Below are positions 7,982-18,908 of a stretch of DNA of 64,000 nucleotides, piece by piece. Position numbers and translations under genes: made by a program. The stretch's first letter is position 1, and every line of letters begins with the position of its first letter. The notes beneath the pieces were generated by a model. The model saw nothing but the letters and a program-made list of their open reading frames with translations, searched no databases and was not told the DNA's origin. Source of the stretch: Allopusillimonas soli (GTDB lineage Bacteria; Pseudomonadota; Gammaproteobacteria; Burkholderiales; Burkholderiaceae_B); contig NZ_SDQC01000002.1 of assembly GCF_004153445.1 (NCBI RefSeq), forward strand, positions 248,001 to 312,000, written 5' to 3'.

Positions 7982-9274
7982 TCAGTCGGGAAAAAAAGCG
8001 TACTTGATCACGAACAGAACCGCGACCAGCAGGGTGGCGGCGTGGATTTCCCTGAACCGGCCCGTGACACCCTTGAGCACCACATAGCTGATGAAACCAA
8101 AAGCCAGCCCATTGGCTATTGAATAGGTGAAGGGCATGACGATGGCGGCCAGGGCGGCGGGGGTGGATTCGGTAATGTCGTTCCAGTCGACGTGGACAAT
8201 TTCCCGCAGCATCAACCCAGCGACGTAGAGCAGGGCGGGCGCGGTGGCATAGGCAGGCACGGCGCCCGCCAATGGAGCGAGAAACAGCGAAAGCAGAAAA
8301 AGTATGCCTATGGTCAGCGCGGTAAGACCGGTTCTCCCTCCTGCCTGCACGCCGGAGGCGCTTTCGATGTAGGCGGTGGTGCTGCTGGTGCCCAGGAAAG
8401 AGCCAGCCACGATGGCGGTACTGTCCGACAGCAGGGCGCGCCCCAGGCGATTGGGTCGTCCTTCCTGGATGAGCCCCGCCCGCGTGGCCACGCCTATCAT
8501 GGTGCCCGTGGCGTCGAAGACCTCGACCAGGACAAAGACCAATATGACATGCACAAAGCCAGTATGCAGCGCTCCCATGATATCCAGTTGCAGGAACGTG
8601 GGCGCAATGCTGGGCGGAGAGGAAAATACGCCATAGAATGCGCTGTTGCCGGTGAAGATGGACAGCACCGTGATGGCCAGAATGCCGATGAGGATGGCGC
8701 CGCGTATCTTCAGTGCATCCAGCGCGGCGATAATGAAGAAGCCCAGGATGGCGAACAGTGCCGGCGCCGAGGTCAGATCGCCCAGCGACACTTTGGTGGC
8801 CGGATTAGCCACGACAATACCCGCACTGCCCAGCGCGATTATGGCCAGGAAGAGACCTATGCCGGCGGCAATCGCCGAGCGCAGCGATTTTGGAATGCCT
8901 GCGATCAGCCAGCTTCTGACGCCTGTGACCGTGAGCAGCACAAAGATAACACCCGAGATGAACACGGCCCCCAGGGCCTGCTGCCAGGAGTAGCCCATGG
9001 CGCCGACGACGGTGAAGGCAAAGAATGCATTCAGCCCCATGCCAGGCGCCATGCCTATCGGCCAGTTGGCTACGAAGGCCATGATCAGCGTGCCCAGCGC
9101 TGCGGCGAGACAGGTGGCCACGAACACGGCGCTTTTGTCCATGCCGGTGCCTGAGAGAATCTCCGGGTTGACGAAGATAATGTAGGACATCGTCAGGAAC
9201 GTCGTGACGCCCGCCAGGATTTCGGTACGGACGTTTGTCCCGTGTTCATGCAGCTGAAACAGGCGTTCAAGCAT
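7982..9274 (-). CDS. NCS2 purine permease (PbuG/GhxP/AzgA type)
   Basis: This is a 430-residue inner-membrane permease of the nucleobase-cation symporter-2 family, in the branch that carries adenine, guanine or hypoxanthine. There are about 12-14 hydrophobic segments. Family blocks visible are TFLTMSYIIFVNP near residue 25, the GMAPGMGLNAFFAF loop near 75, LVEVFDATGTMIGVA near 250 and a GTSSTTAYIESASGV stretch near 296 that lines the substrate site. It is probably transcribed alone; the next minus-strand feature is the terminator at 7844-7868. I see no purine riboswitch in the 90 bases upstream. Confidence 0.9.
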   Translation of the reverse strand: MLERLFQLHEHGTNVRTEILAGVTTFLTMSYIIFVNPEILSGTGMDKSAVFVATCLAAALGTLIMAFVANWPIGMAPGMGLNAFFAFTVVGAMGYSWQQALGAVFISGVIFVLLTVTGVRSWLIAGIPKSLRSAIAAGIGLFLAIIALGSAGIVVANPATKVSLGDLTSAPALFAILGFFIIAALDALKIRGAILIGILAITVLSIFTGNSAFYGVFSSPPSIAPTFLQLDIMGALHTGFVHVILVFVLVEVFDATGTMIGVATRAGLIQEGRPNRLGRALLSDSTAIVAGSFLGTSSTTAYIESASGVQAGGRTGLTALTIGILFLLSLFLAPLAGAVPAYATAPALLYVAGLMLREIVHVDWNDITESTPAALAAIVMPFTYSIANGLAFGFISYVVLKGVTGRFREIHAATLLVAVLFVIKYAFFPD

Positions 9275-9365
9275 TGGTCTTCCCCATGTTTGATGGATGG
9301 TCGTTGTTTAAACGATAATGACAGCTTGAATTCTAAGGCGGTTTTCCCGCTTCCACACTGTCTCG

Positions 9366-10406
9366 ATGATTATTCTCGGTTTCGAAAGTTCGTGCGATGA
9401 AACAGGCGTTGCCCTCGTCAGCACGGAAAAAGGCTTGCTGGCCCACGCCCTGCACACCCAGATCGCCATGCATCAGGCATATGGCGGTGTGGTGCCCGAA
9501 CTGGCCTCGCGTGATCATATACGCCGGGTATTGCCTCTTACCCGACAGGCCTTGGGCCAGGCAGGCATGACGCTAGACGATGTGGATGCGATCGCCTATA
9601 CGGCGGGGCCCGGCCTGGCCGGCGCTTTGCTGGTTGGCGCCAGCGTTGCCCAGTCGCTGGCATGGGCTCGCGGTTTACCAGCCATAGCCATTCATCATCT
9701 CGAAGGCCATCTGTTGTCGCCTCTGCTGGCCGATCCTCGGCCCGACTTCCCCTTCGTGGCATTGCTGGTTTCCGGTGGCCATACACAGTTGATGCGTGTA
9801 GACGGGGTGGGATCCTATGAATTGCTGGGCGAAACGCTGGACGACGCGGCCGGCGAGGCCTTCGACAAGACGGCAAAGCTCATGGGGCTTGGCTACCCGG
9901 GCGGGCCCGCGCTCTCGCGTCTGGCCGAGCAGGGGGATGCCGGCCGCTACGACCTGCCGCGCCCGATGCTGCACAGCCAGGATCTGGATTTCAGCTTTAG
10001 CGGGCTGAAGACGGCGGTGCTTACACGGATCAAGACGCTGGAAAAAGCGCATGGGAGCTTGCCCGACGGTGAGCGAGCTCACCTTGCAGCCGCCACCGAG
10101 GCGGCCATCGTGGATGTTTTGGCGGCCAAGTCGCTGAAAGCCTTGAAACAAACCGGGTTGAAGCGTCTTGTCGTTGCGGGAGGTGTGGGTGCCAACAGGC
10201 ATTTGCGCGAACGGCTGCAGCAAGCGCTGCGCCGTCTTGACGGCCGGGCTTATTTTCCGCCACTGGATCTATGCACCGACAACGGGGCCATGATTGCCTA
10301 CGCGGCGGCATGTCGGGTGAACGCCGGCCTGGCAGATCTAGAGGACACCCGCCATGCGTTCACGGTCCGGCCGCGCTGGGATCTGCAGGAAATTTGCCGC
10401 GCCTGA
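9366..10406 (+). CDS. tsaD: tRNA N6-threonylcarbamoyladenosine synthase subunit TsaD
   Basis: TsaD transfers the threonylcarbamoyl group from TC-AMP to A37 of ANN-decoding tRNAs, working with TsaB, TsaE and TsaC. The 346-residue length is normal. It has the ASKHA nucleotide fold start [14 protein letters not shown], the metal-binding HHLEGH (HxxxH) near residue 111, and GGHTQL and [12 protein letters not shown] blocks. The gene is transcribed alone, divergent from the purine permease and converging on plsY. Confidence 0.96.
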   Translation: MIILGFESSCDETGVALVSTEKGLLAHALHTQIAMHQAYGGVVPELASRDHIRRVLPLTRQALGQAGMTLDDVDAIAYTAGPGLAGALLVGASVAQSLAWARGLPAIAIHHLEGHLLSPLLADPRPDFPFVALLVSGGHTQLMRVDGVGSYELLGETLDDAAGEAFDKTAKLMGLGYPGGPALSRLAEQGDAGRYDLPRPMLHSQDLDFSFSGLKTAVLTRIKTLEKAHGSLPDGERAHLAAATEAAIVDVLAAKSLKALKQTGLKRLVVAGGVGANRHLRERLQQALRRLDGRAYFPPLDLCTDNGAMIAYAAACRVNAGLADLEDTRHAFTVRPRWDLQEICRA

Positions 10407-10439
10407 GCCGTGCCTGGCGTTGGGGCCGGGATTGTGGGC

Positions 10440-11111
10440 CTATCGTTTTTTATGCTGCGATGGCGTGCCGCGCGTTGCGCCGGCCTTGGCAGCCGAACCC
10501 ACCCGGCTTTCCTTGCCGCGCAGCAATCGGCTGATATTGGCCTTGTGCCGGAAAAGCAGCACGACACTGATAATGCCTATGGCCAATGCCAGGCTTGGTT
10601 CCATGGGCCAGGCGACATTGCCGCCCAGCAGGAAATACAGCGGCGCAAAAATGGCGGCCACGATGGCGGCCAGCGAGGAATACCGCGTGACATACACCAC
10701 GATGAGCCAGGTGGCTGCCGTGGCCACTGCCAGCCAAGGGTTGATGGCCAGCAACACGCCCAATGCCGTGGCCACGCCTTTACCCCCTTTGAATTTCAAG
10801 AATACCGAGAAGACATGGCCCAGGAACACAGCCACTGCGCACAGGGCCACGACCGCCACGGACAGCGCCAACCCGTCCGCGATACGCTGAGCCAGGTAGA
10901 CGGCCACCCAGCCTTTCGCCGCGTCGCCAAGCAGGGTGAGGGCTGCCGCCTTCCGATTGCCGGTACGCAGCACGTTCGTGGCGCCCGGGTTGCCAGATCC
11001 GAAACTGCGGGGGTCGGCCAGGCCCATGATGCGGCTGACGACCACGGCGAAGGGCACGGAGCCGATAAGATAGGCTGCGAGGGCAAGCGCGACGGCTAGG
11101 AGCAGGGACAT
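10440..11111 (-). CDS. plsY: Acyl-phosphate:glycerol-3-phosphate acyltransferase
   Basis: PlsY is the inner-membrane enzyme that moves an acyl group from acyl-phosphate to glycerol-3-phosphate, the first step of phospholipid synthesis. The protein has 223 residues with five to seven membrane segments. The three conserved cytosolic motifs are all visible: GSGNPGATN near residue 38, [10 protein letters not shown] near 107 and a third loop around the GGN residues near 167. The C-terminal tail after the last helix is basic (ends QHKKR). It converges with tsaD and is divergent from surE. Confidence 0.94.
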   Translation of the reverse strand: MSLLLAVALALAAYLIGSVPFAVVVSRIMGLADPRSFGSGNPGATNVLRTGNRKAAALTLLGDAAKGWVAVYLAQRIADGLALSVAVVALCAVAVFLGHVFSVFLKFKGGKGVATALGVLLAINPWLAVATAATWLIVVYVTRYSSLAAIVAAIFAPLYFLLGGNVAWPMEPSLALAIGIISVVLLFRHKANISRLLRGKESRVGSAAKAGATRGTPSQHKKR

Positions 11112-11254
11112 GGCATGTTCTGAGAGTGAAAGAAAGAGGGTTGCGCCTGCTGGATTCTACCCACTGCGCGGCAGGAATGCCAGAACGTCCCTGGCCCCAA
11201 GGGCTGGGCGAACGGGTACAATTCGATACGTCCAAATGAGGTTCTTGCCGCAAC

Positions 11255-12013
11255 ATGCACATACTGGTTTCAAACGATGATGGCTACACAGCCCCGGGGC
11301 TGCAGGCGCTTGCGCAGGCGCTCGATGGTTTGGGGGAACTAACGATCGTGGCCCCGGAAACGAATTGCAGCGGCTCCTCCAATTCGCTCACCCTCAATCG
11401 TCCGCTGTGGGTGCGGCAGGCCCAGAACGGTTTTCACTATGTGAACGGTACACCCTCCGATTGCGTCCATATCGCGCTCACCGGCCTGCTGGATCGCCGG
11501 CCGGATCTCGTCGTGTCGGGCATCAACAACGGGGCCAACATGGGCGAAGACACGCTGTATTCGGGCACAGTCGCGGCGGCCACCGAAGGTTATCTGTTCG
11601 GCATCCCTGCCATTGCCTTTTCTCTGGTCGAAAAAGACTGGGCTCATCTGGACGGCGCCGTCCGCATTGCGCGCGCCCTGGTGGAGCGTCAGCTGCGCGA
11701 GCCACTTTCCGCGCCCATGCTGCTCAACGTCAATATTCCTGCGGTTGATTACCACGCCATACGCGAAACCCGCGTTACCCGTCTGGGGCGGCGGCATCCT
11801 TCCGAGCCGGTGGTCAAGAGCAATACGCCTTATGGCGACCCGGTCTACTGGATTGGGCCTGTTGGCAGCGTGTCCGATGCGGCCGCCGACACAGACTTCG
11901 GCGCAATCGAGGACAATGCGGTATCCATAACCCCTCTCCGGCTGGATCTGACCCATTACGGTCAGTTGGACGAAGTTCGCGGCTGGGCGGAGCCCCTATG
12001 CGCAAACCCATAG
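11255..12013 (+). CDS. surE: 5'/3'-nucleotidase SurE
   Basis: SurE is a metal-dependent survival phosphatase acting on nucleoside 5' and 3' monophosphates and short polyphosphates. The 252-residue product has the family start [13 protein letters not shown], which holds the metal-binding DD pair and matching Asn. It also has the Ser/Asn block [14 protein letters not shown] and the [19 protein letters not shown] loop. It overlaps the next gene, pcm, by 16 bases, a classical surE-pcm arrangement in which both proteins deal with ageing or stress damage. Confidence 0.95.
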   Translation: MHILVSNDDGYTAPGLQALAQALDGLGELTIVAPETNCSGSSNSLTLNRPLWVRQAQNGFHYVNGTPSDCVHIALTGLLDRRPDLVVSGINNGANMGEDTLYSGTVAAATEGYLFGIPAIAFSLVEKDWAHLDGAVRIARALVERQLREPLSAPMLLNVNIPAVDYHAIRETRVTRLGRRHPSEPVVKSNTPYGDPVYWIGPVGSVSDAAADTDFGAIEDNAVSITPLRLDLTHYGQLDEVRGWAEPLCANP

Positions 12014-12888
12014 GGCCATTTCCCTTTTCCTCCGGCACGCATAACCGTTTCGGCCATTCCCGCCTGGGCGATGGCGTGTCGGCGGCCAACAGCAATACAC
12101 GCATAGTCAAGCCGGTACGACAGGAAGGTACGGCGCCGATTGCCGGGCGCAAGAATCTGCTGAATAATCCAATACAGGGGGCCTCCCGCACGCCCTTGCA
12201 GCGGGCCCATGTCAACGCGGGGCCGCCGGCGGCGAGGGGAAACCTGGGCCTTAATTCGGAACGTTCTCGTACGCGCATGGTAGACCGGCTGCGCGCCCAA
12301 GGCATCCAGGACGAGCGAGTTCTGGATGCGCTCAGGGCTGTTCCTCGCCATTTGTTCGTGGACGAAGGGCTGGCCAGCCGGGCCTACGAAGATGCGGCGC
12401 TGCCCATCGGCTATGGCCAGACTATCTCTCAGCCGTGGGTGGTGGCCCGCATGATTTCCGCTGTGTGCGAAAATCGGGTTCCGGTTAAAGTACTGGAAGT
12501 CGGTGCGGGTTGCGGCTATCAGGCGGCGGTGCTGGCGCAGCTGGTCAGGGAAGTCCATGCCATCGAGCGTGTTCGCGGGTTGCATGATGCGGCCCGGGTG
12601 CGTCTCAGGGCCCTGAAGCTCATGGGCCGTGTGCGCCTCATGTTTGGCGACGGCATGGCGGGTCTGCCCGGCGTGGCGCCGTTCGATGCCATCATTGTCG
12701 CCGCCGCCGGGATTAAAATCCCCCAAACACTGCTGGAGCAATTGGCAGTGGGGGGCCGATTAATTGCACCCGAAGGGATGGCGGCGCAGCGTCTGATTCT
12801 CATTGAGCGTACCGGCACCGCCGCGTGGCGCCGGGATGAGCTGGAATCGGTGCGTTTCGTCCCTTTGCGTCCCGGTACACAGCAATAA
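11998..12888 (+). CDS. pcm: Protein-L-isoaspartate O-methyltransferase with a long N-terminal extension
   Basis: Pcm methylates isoaspartyl residues with S-adenosylmethionine to start repair of aged proteins. The methyltransferase core (about residues 95-296) has the substrate block [17 protein letters not shown] and the AdoMet motif [16 protein letters not shown]. The first ~80 residues are polar and of low complexity, rich in Pro, Asn and Arg, and have no counterpart in the roughly 210-residue enterobacterial enzyme. The ATG at 11998 lies inside the end of surE. A shorter start (ATG at 12277, at the [10 protein letters not shown] block) would give the core alone. Confidence 0.9.
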   Translation: MRKPIGPFPFSSGTHNRFGHSRLGDGVSAANSNTRIVKPVRQEGTAPIAGRKNLLNNPIQGASRTPLQRAHVNAGPPAARGNLGLNSERSRTRMVDRLRAQGIQDERVLDALRAVPRHLFVDEGLASRAYEDAALPIGYGQTISQPWVVARMISAVCENRVPVKVLEVGAGCGYQAAVLAQLVREVHAIERVRGLHDAARVRLRALKLMGRVRLMFGDGMAGLPGVAPFDAIIVAAAGIKIPQTLLEQLAVGGRLIAPEGMAAQRLILIERTGTAAWRRDELESVRFVPLRPGTQQ

Positions 12889-12910
12889 ATGTTAAGCACA
12901 GGAGAGCCAT

Positions 12911-13717
12911 ATGCACGCAAGGACTTCAATGTCTGATGCGATTCCAACATCCCTCAGGCGCAATCGCTGCAAGCTTGCGCTGACAGCACTGGTGGCTGCC
13001 GCACTGATGGCCGGCTGCGCTTCGCGGACCTCGCGCGCTCCCATTACCGATCTTTCAGCCGGGGGCGGGGTGGCGGCGCAATCCGGTGAAAGCCTCTATA
13101 CGGTACGGCCAGGCGACACTTTGTACAAGATCGCGCAGGCCCACAACATGGACGTCAATACGCTGGCCCAGTTGAATAACCTGAGCAATGCCAATGTGCT
13201 CAGCGTAGGCCAGCAGCTGCGGCTCAATGGCTCCGTGCCGGCGCCCGCCGCGCCAGTGGCGCCGCCCGCCGAGCAGGGGCCGGCAACGCCCATGCCGGTC
13301 ACGCCGGTGCAGCCGGTGCAGCCCACCACCGTCGCGCGTGCCAGCGATGCCGGGCTTATTTCCTGGGCTTGGCCGGCCTCCGGCGACATCATCCAGGCGT
13401 TCAACACCAACACCAAGGGTATAGACATTGCCGGCACACCCGGAGATCCCGTATACGCGGCAGCCGACGGCAACGTGATGTACGCGGGTAATGGCGTGCG
13501 TGGGCTGGGCAATCTCATTCTTCTGGGACACAGCGATGGCTTTGTCACCGCCTATGCCCACAACCAGACGCTGCTCGTCAAAACAGGCCAGGTCATCAAG
13601 AAGGGTGACAAGATTGCGCTGCTTGGCCAGACCGATACCAGTTCTCCGCGACTGCATTTCGAAATTCGCCGCCGCGGCACGCCGGTCAACCCGCTGTCGT
13701 ATCTGCCTGCGCGATGA
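12911..13717 (+). CDS. nlpD: Murein hydrolase activator NlpD (LysM + degenerate M23 lipoprotein)
   Basis: This is an outer-membrane lipoprotein that activates cell-division amidases. The 268-residue product has a lipobox LMAGC at residues 32-36, a LysM peptidoglycan-binding domain (SLYTVRPGDTLYKIAQ onward, about 59-105), a Pro/Val-rich linker and a C-terminal LytM fold. The catalytic metal ligands of true M23 peptidases are incomplete: NTKGIDIAG stands in place of HxxxD, and PRLHFE lacks the first His of HxH. This is the pattern of non-enzymatic activators such as EnvC and NlpD. It sits behind surE-pcm, but rpoS, its usual downstream partner in many proteobacteria, is missing here; an exonuclease gene overlaps it by 4 bases. 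Confidence 0.92.
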   Translation: MHARTSMSDAIPTSLRRNRCKLALTALVAAALMAGCASRTSRAPITDLSAGGGVAAQSGESLYTVRPGDTLYKIAQAHNMDVNTLAQLNNLSNANVLSVGQQLRLNGSVPAPAAPVAPPAEQGPATPMPVTPVQPVQPTTVARASDAGLISWAWPASGDIIQAFNTNTKGIDIAGTPGDPVYAAADGNVMYAGNGVRGLGNLILLGHSDGFVTAYAHNQTLLVKTGQVIKKGDKIALLGQTDTSSPRLHFEIRRRGTPVNPLSYLPAR

Positions 13718-14496
13718 TACCGGTCCTGGTCTTTGACCTGGAAACCATTCCCGATGCCGACGGGCTTCGGCGGCTGAATCCGCACTGGCGGAACCTTCCC
13801 GACACCGAGGTGATCGAGAAGGCCCTGGAGGAGCGGCGCGCGACGCACGGCAGCGACTTTCTGCCGCTGCATTTGCACAAAGTCGCCGTGGTGGGCTGCG
13901 TATTCAGGGATGACAATGGGTTCCGGGTCAAGACGCTGGGCCAGCCGGACGACCCAGAGCCGGCGTTGTTGTCCGGTTTTTTCAAGACGATAGAGCGCTA
14001 TACGCCGCGGCTGGTCAGCTGGAACGGCTCCGGCTTCGACTTGCCCGTGCTGCATTATCGGAGCCTGATCCATGGCGTGCAGGCGCCACGCTACTGGGAC
14101 ATGGGCGACGATGACCGCGACTTCAAGTTCAACAACTATATCAGCCGCTACCATAATCGCCATATAGATCTCATGGATCTGCTGGCCAAATACAATGGCC
14201 GGGCCAATGCGCCGCTGGACGATCTAGCAAAGCTTTGCGGCTTTCCTGGCAAGTTGGGCATGGACGGCGGCCAGGTCTGGCGGGCGTGGTCGGAAGGCAG
14301 GGCCGATGAGGTGCGAGCTTATTGCGAGACGGATGTGGTCAATACATGGTTGGTGTATTGCCGGTTCCGCTTTCTGCGCGGCGAGCTCGATCAGGCCGCC
14401 TACGACGAGGAAATCACCCTTGTGCGGGACACGCTGCAAGGCAGCGGCGCGGCGCATTGGCAAGAGTACATGGCGGCCTGGAACAGCGCCGACTGA
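13714..14496 (+). CDS. 3'-5' exonuclease, DNA polymerase B-like (DNA_pol_B_exo2)
   Basis: This 260-residue protein is a stand-alone proofreading-type exonuclease of the family related to the exonuclease domain of B-family DNA polymerases. Exo I is FDLETIPD at residues 7-14, supplying the DxE metal ligands. Exo II is SWNGSGFDLPVL near 104, and the last motif is YCETDVVNT near 203 with the catalytic Asp. Its cellular role is not established. The ATG at 13714 overlaps the nlpD stop (ATGA), so the two are translationally coupled. Confidence 0.85.
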   Translation: MIPVLVFDLETIPDADGLRRLNPHWRNLPDTEVIEKALEERRATHGSDFLPLHLHKVAVVGCVFRDDNGFRVKTLGQPDDPEPALLSGFFKTIERYTPRLVSWNGSGFDLPVLHYRSLIHGVQAPRYWDMGDDDRDFKFNNYISRYHNRHIDLMDLLAKYNGRANAPLDDLAKLCGFPGKLGMDGGQVWRAWSEGRADEVRAYCETDVVNTWLVYCRFRFLRGELDQAAYDEEITLVRDTLQGSGAAHWQEYMAAWNSAD

Positions 14497-14620
14497 AATG
14501 CATTGAAAGAAGGCCGGTCGGTAATGAAATCGGCTGAAAGAAAGCGGTTCTTTGCTGAAACAGGCGCGTAATGGCTTCACTTGCATACTGAGGGCTCCAA
14601 CAACGCAGAAGGAAGCAGCT

Positions 14621-15301
14621 ATGCAAGCCATCTCTCATACTCTCTCCGTCAAACTGGCTACCCTTACGGCCGCGCTGGCCCTGGGCGGTGCTGCCGTAAC
14701 GCTCTCGCTGCCTGCAAGCGCCGCGTCAAGTACAACGGATGCCGCTGTCAGCGGGCAGGTATCAGGTGCGGCCGCTGCGCCAGCCGATGAAGCAGGCAAG
14801 GCCAGAATGCATCGCCATGGCCATCATCGCCATCATCGTGGTCATCATCACATGCGCGACGGCGCGATGTGGGTGCCGGGCTACGGCGTATTGAACAAGG
14901 ACTTCGTGGATACACTTTCCTTGACGACCGATCAGTCTAAATTGCTCGAAGATGCCCAGGCAGCACAGAAGGACAACCGCAAGGCGCGTTTCGAAGCAAT
15001 GAAATCAGGCCAGGCTGAACGTATTGCCGCGCTGAAGTCGGGCCAGATAGATCCGAAGGCGGCCATGGCGCAGCACGAGCAGGCGCGCGAGCAGGCTCAT
15101 GAGCGGCGTGAGACGCTGGATGGCAAGTGGCTCGCGGTGTGGGATGCGCTGGATGCGGGCCAGCAAGAGAAGGTTGCGACGCATTTTTCGGAGCGGGCCG
15201 ACAAATTCGCGAAGCGTGCGGAACTACGCAAGCAGCGGCACGCGGAACGCAAGGCGAAAGAAAAATCGGATACTGAGACGGCAGCCCAGCCATCTGCCTG
15301 A
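14621..15301 (+). CDS. Periplasmic Spy/CpxP-like LTxxQ-type protein
   Basis: This 226-residue secreted protein has a signal peptide (about residues 1-32, cleavage after PASA), a strongly His-rich tract (about ten His in residues 64-79, pattern HRHGHHRHH) and a long charged alpha-helical region with an LTTDQ motif near 104. That pattern resembles the Spy/CpxP family of periplasmic chaperones and metal-stress sensors. The His tract suggests binding of zinc, nickel or copper, but no metal-regulatory gene is adjacent. AAGGAAGCAG lies just before the ATG at 14621. It is set off from both neighbours by more than 90 bases. Confidence 0.7.
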   Translation: MQAISHTLSVKLATLTAALALGGAAVTLSLPASAASSTTDAAVSGQVSGAAAAPADEAGKARMHRHGHHRHHRGHHHMRDGAMWVPGYGVLNKDFVDTLSLTTDQSKLLEDAQAAQKDNRKARFEAMKSGQAERIAALKSGQIDPKAAMAQHEQAREQAHERRETLDGKWLAVWDALDAGQQEKVATHFSERADKFAKRAELRKQRHAERKAKEKSDTETAAQPSA

Positions 15302-15437
15302 GGCTGAGGTATAGGCGCATTCTCGAAGGCCTCGCTCTTCAAGAGCGCCGATCAATGCACCGCCATGGGTCGGGCGATTCGACTTTGAATCCATGGGATG
15401 TCAAAATTACGGGTTGCCTATCTGGGATAGCCCGAAC

Positions 15438-16763
15438 ATGACGCAGGAAGTACTTGAGCTGGATATCGAATCGCTGGATCTGGATGCGCGCGGCATTGCC
15501 CGGCGCGACGGAAAAGTGGTGTTCGTCGAGGGCGCCTTGCCTGGAGAGCGTGTTCTGGCCCAGATTGCCCGGCGCAAGCCCTCGTACGATACCGCCAGGG
15601 TGCAACGCATACTGCGGGCCTCCTCGCAGCGCGCGATACCGCCCTGTCCGCACTTCGGCATCTGCGGCGGTTGCGCCATGCAGCATCTTGATGCGGCGGC
15701 ACAGGTTGCCGTAAAGCAGCGAGTGCTCGAGGACGCGCTGTGGCATATCGGTAAGCTTCGAGCTGGCCGCATCATGCCTCCCATGCATGGTCCCAGCTAT
15801 GGTTACCGCTATCGGGCCAGGCTGTCCGTGCGTCTGGTGCGCAAGAAGGGCGGTGTGCTAGTGGGTTTTCGTGAACGGCGGGGCAGTTATGTGGCGGACA
15901 TGGAGGAATGTCGAGTGCTGCCCGCGCATGTCTCGGCCATGTTGATGCCGCTGCGGGCATTGGTGGGGAAGCTGTCCTGTCCGTCGGATATCCCTCAGAT
16001 CGAGGTTGCGGTGGGTGACCGCACTACCGTATTGCTCATGCGCCATATGGCGCCGCTCTCTGCGGCTGATATACACCTGCTGCGCCAGTTTGGAAGCGAT
16101 CATGGGGTTAGCTGGTGGCTGCAGCCCAAGGGGCCTGATACCGTGCATCCGCTCGAACCCGCCGATGCCGATAGCCTGGCTTACACGCTGCCGGAGTTCG
16201 GGCTGCGCATGCCGTACCGCCCCACGGATTTCACTCAAGTGAATCATGCCATCAACCGGGTGCTGGTCTCGCGCGCATTGTCGCTGCTGGCGATACAGCC
16301 CAATGAGCGGGTGGCCGATCTTTTCTGCGGGCTGGGCAATTTCACGCTGCCGTTGGCTACGCGTGCGGCGCAGGTTGTCGGGATCGAAGGCAGCAAGGCC
16401 TTGACAGATCGGGCGCTGCAGGCGGCGGCAGCGCATGGCCTCCAGGATAGAACGCAATTTTCCACGCTCAATCTGTTCGAGGTGGATGCCGGCTGGTTGC
16501 AGGCGCTCGGGCATTTCGACCGCATGCTGATCGATCCCCCGCGGGAGGGCGCCGAGGCTGTTGCACGGGCCGTGTCCGCGCTTGCGCCAGCGGACAGGCC
16601 CGTCCGTATTGTGTACGTTTCGTGCAACCCCGGGACGCTCGCGCGCGATGCGGGTATCCTGGTGCATGAAGGCGGTTATGCGCTTAGCGCCGCGGGCGTC
16701 GTGAATATGTTCCCGCATACGGGGCATGTGGAATCGATCGCGGTGTTCGATGCCTGCCGGTGA
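15438..16763 (+). CDS. rlmD: 23S rRNA (uracil(1939)-C5)-methyltransferase RlmD
   Basis: RlmD methylates U1939 of 23S rRNA using AdoMet. The 441-residue product begins with a TRAM domain ([20 protein letters not shown]). It carries the iron-sulfur cysteines [14 protein letters not shown] near residue 75, an AdoMet site [16 protein letters not shown] near 296, the catalytic [10 protein letters not shown] near 364 and the nucleophile block [13 protein letters not shown] near 394. The ATG at 15438 is placed at the family start; an in-frame ATG at 15393 would add 15 residues. Neither has a clear ribosome-binding site. Confidence 0.94.
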   Translation: MTQEVLELDIESLDLDARGIARRDGKVVFVEGALPGERVLAQIARRKPSYDTARVQRILRASSQRAIPPCPHFGICGGCAMQHLDAAAQVAVKQRVLEDALWHIGKLRAGRIMPPMHGPSYGYRYRARLSVRLVRKKGGVLVGFRERRGSYVADMEECRVLPAHVSAMLMPLRALVGKLSCPSDIPQIEVAVGDRTTVLLMRHMAPLSAADIHLLRQFGSDHGVSWWLQPKGPDTVHPLEPADADSLAYTLPEFGLRMPYRPTDFTQVNHAINRVLVSRALSLLAIQPNERVADLFCGLGNFTLPLATRAAQVVGIEGSKALTDRALQAAAAHGLQDRTQFSTLNLFEVDAGWLQALGHFDRMLIDPPREGAEAVARAVSALAPADRPVRIVYVSCNPGTLARDAGILVHEGGYALSAAGVVNMFPHTGHVESIAVFDACR

Positions 16764-16877
16764 CGGCGATACGCAGCTTGCCCGTGGTCAATGGCTGCGC
16801 AGGCGTCCATCCACGACTGTCTTGCCGTGTACAGGGTGGCTGGAAAGGGCGGCACCCGGCGCTGGTGTTGCTGCCGC

Positions 16878-18305
16878 CTAGCTGAATGACGCCGTGTCGT
16901 CTAGGACGCGCTCAGCCTCCAAGCGCACGCGATCAGGGGCTGTGCCGCCGATATGCCGCCGCCCCGCCACCGAGCCCTCGAGGGTGAGCACCTGGAACAC
17001 ATCTTGCTGTATCGACGCATGGAAAGCTTGCAGCGCTTCCAGCGATAAATCGGCCAGATCGCAGCTTTGTTCCTCGCATGCCCGGACGGCACGCGCAACG
17101 GTTTCGTGGGCATCGCGAAATGGCACGCCTTTCTTGACCAGGTAGTCGGCCAGATCCGTGGCGGTGGCAAAGCCTTGCAGCGCCGCAGCACGCATGGCGT
17201 CGGGATGTACGCGGATACCCCCGACCATGTCGGCAAAAATCGTGAGTGTGTCGCGAATGGTGTCGGCTGCGTCGAACAGGCCTTCCTTGTCTTCCTGGTT
17301 GTCCTTGTTGTAGGCAAGCGGCTGGCCCTTCATGAGCGTAAGCAGGGCGACGAGATGGCCGTTGACCCGGCCGGTCTTGCCGCGCGCCAGTTCGGGCACG
17401 TCGGGGTTTTTCTTTTGCGGCATGATGGAACTGCCGGTGCAGAAGCGGTCGGCCAGGTCGATAAAGCCCACTCTGGGGCTCATCCACAGCACCAGCTCTT
17501 CGGACAGGCGGGACACATGCACCATAATGAGCGCGGCGGCGGCGCAGAACTCGATGGCAAAGTCGCGATCGGATACGGCGTCCAGCGAATTGCGGCACAC
17601 ACCATCGAAGCCGAGTGTGCGCGCAACCCGTTCGCGATCGATGGGATAGGAAGTGCCGGCTAGCGCGGCTGCGCCCAAAGGCAGGCGATTGACGCGTTTG
17701 CGGCAATCGGCCAGCCTTTCGGCATCGCGTCCGAACATCTCGGCGTAGGCCAGAAGGTGATGGCCGAAGGTAACAGGCTGGGCAACCTGCAGATGCGTGA
17801 ATCCAGGCATGATGGTGTCGGCATGCTCGAGCGCCAATTGCGCCAGGCGGCGGCGCAGCTGGTGAAGAAGACCGCTGGATTGGTCAATTTCGGCACGCAG
17901 CCAAAGGCGGATGTCGGTGGCCACCTGGTCATTGCGTGAACGGCCTGTGTGCAGGCGTTTGCCGGCATCGCCGATCAGTTCGACGAGCCGCTTTTCGATG
18001 TTGAGGTGCACATCTTCGAGATCGAGCGACCATTCGAATCGGCCTGCGTCGATCTCCTCGAGGATGCGCGCCATGCCTTGCTCGATGGCTGTATTGTCCT
18101 CGGCGCTGATGACGCCGGCTGCGGCCAGCATGTCGGCATGCGCCAGCGATCCCTGGATGTCGAATGCAGCCAGGCGCTTGTCGAAATCGACGGAAGCGGT
18201 GTAGCGCTTGACGAGATCGGATACGGGCTCGGAAAAGCGGGCTGACCAGGCCTGGGCCTTGTTTGCAAACTGGTTTTGCAGGTCGGATGCGTTGTTTTTG
18301 GACAT
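16878..18305 (-). CDS. argH: Argininosuccinate lyase
   Basis: ArgH cleaves argininosuccinate to arginine and fumarate, the last step of arginine synthesis. The 475-residue length is normal for the fumarase/aspartase superfamily. Visible blocks are [45 protein letters not shown], which contains the catalytic His, and the signature loop [12 protein letters not shown], which holds the catalytic Ser. A perfect TATAAT lies at 18320-18315 on the minus strand, only about 10 bases before the ATG, and no ribosome-binding site is seen. This raises the chance of a leaderless message. Confidence 0.96.
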   Translation of the reverse strand: MSKNNASDLQNQFANKAQAWSARFSEPVSDLVKRYTASVDFDKRLAAFDIQGSLAHADMLAAAGVISAEDNTAIEQGMARILEEIDAGRFEWSLDLEDVHLNIEKRLVELIGDAGKRLHTGRSRNDQVATDIRLWLRAEIDQSSGLLHQLRRRLAQLALEHADTIMPGFTHLQVAQPVTFGHHLLAYAEMFGRDAERLADCRKRVNRLPLGAAALAGTSYPIDRERVARTLGFDGVCRNSLDAVSDRDFAIEFCAAAALIMVHVSRLSEELVLWMSPRVGFIDLADRFCTGSSIMPQKKNPDVPELARGKTGRVNGHLVALLTLMKGQPLAYNKDNQEDKEGLFDAADTIRDTLTIFADMVGGIRVHPDAMRAAALQGFATATDLADYLVKKGVPFRDAHETVARAVRACEEQSCDLADLSLEALQAFHASIQQDVFQVLTLEGSVAGRRHIGGTAPDRVRLEAERVLDDTASFS

Positions 18306-18332
18306 AGTGGCGAAATTATACGGGACGCGGCA

Positions 18333-18361
18333 TTGCGAGGGGCGGGCCTACGGTATATTAA
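18333..18361 (+). promoter_or_regulatory. Candidate promoter for glnB
   Basis: TTGCGA (18333-18338) and TATTAA (18356-18361) are separated by 17 bases, about 110 bases upstream of glnB. Both boxes match four of six consensus bases. No -24/-12 element of the RpoN type was found by eye. Confidence 0.35.
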
Positions 18362-18369
18362 TGCCCTGA

Positions 18370-18810
<441 letters not shown>

Positions 18811-18908
18811 TTCGGCCCCCGCGCCCGCCATGCCCGCTTGCTGCCGGGTACGGCGGTGGCGTTTGTATTTAAGCCGCCGCTGCAGCAGTGTGACGAGAGA
18901 ACGCAGCG

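Noticed and set aside
9275-9365. Possible purine riboswitch between the permease and tsaD
   Set aside because: The 91-base region lacks the conserved purine aptamer loops and is too short for aptamer plus expression platform on the minus strand.
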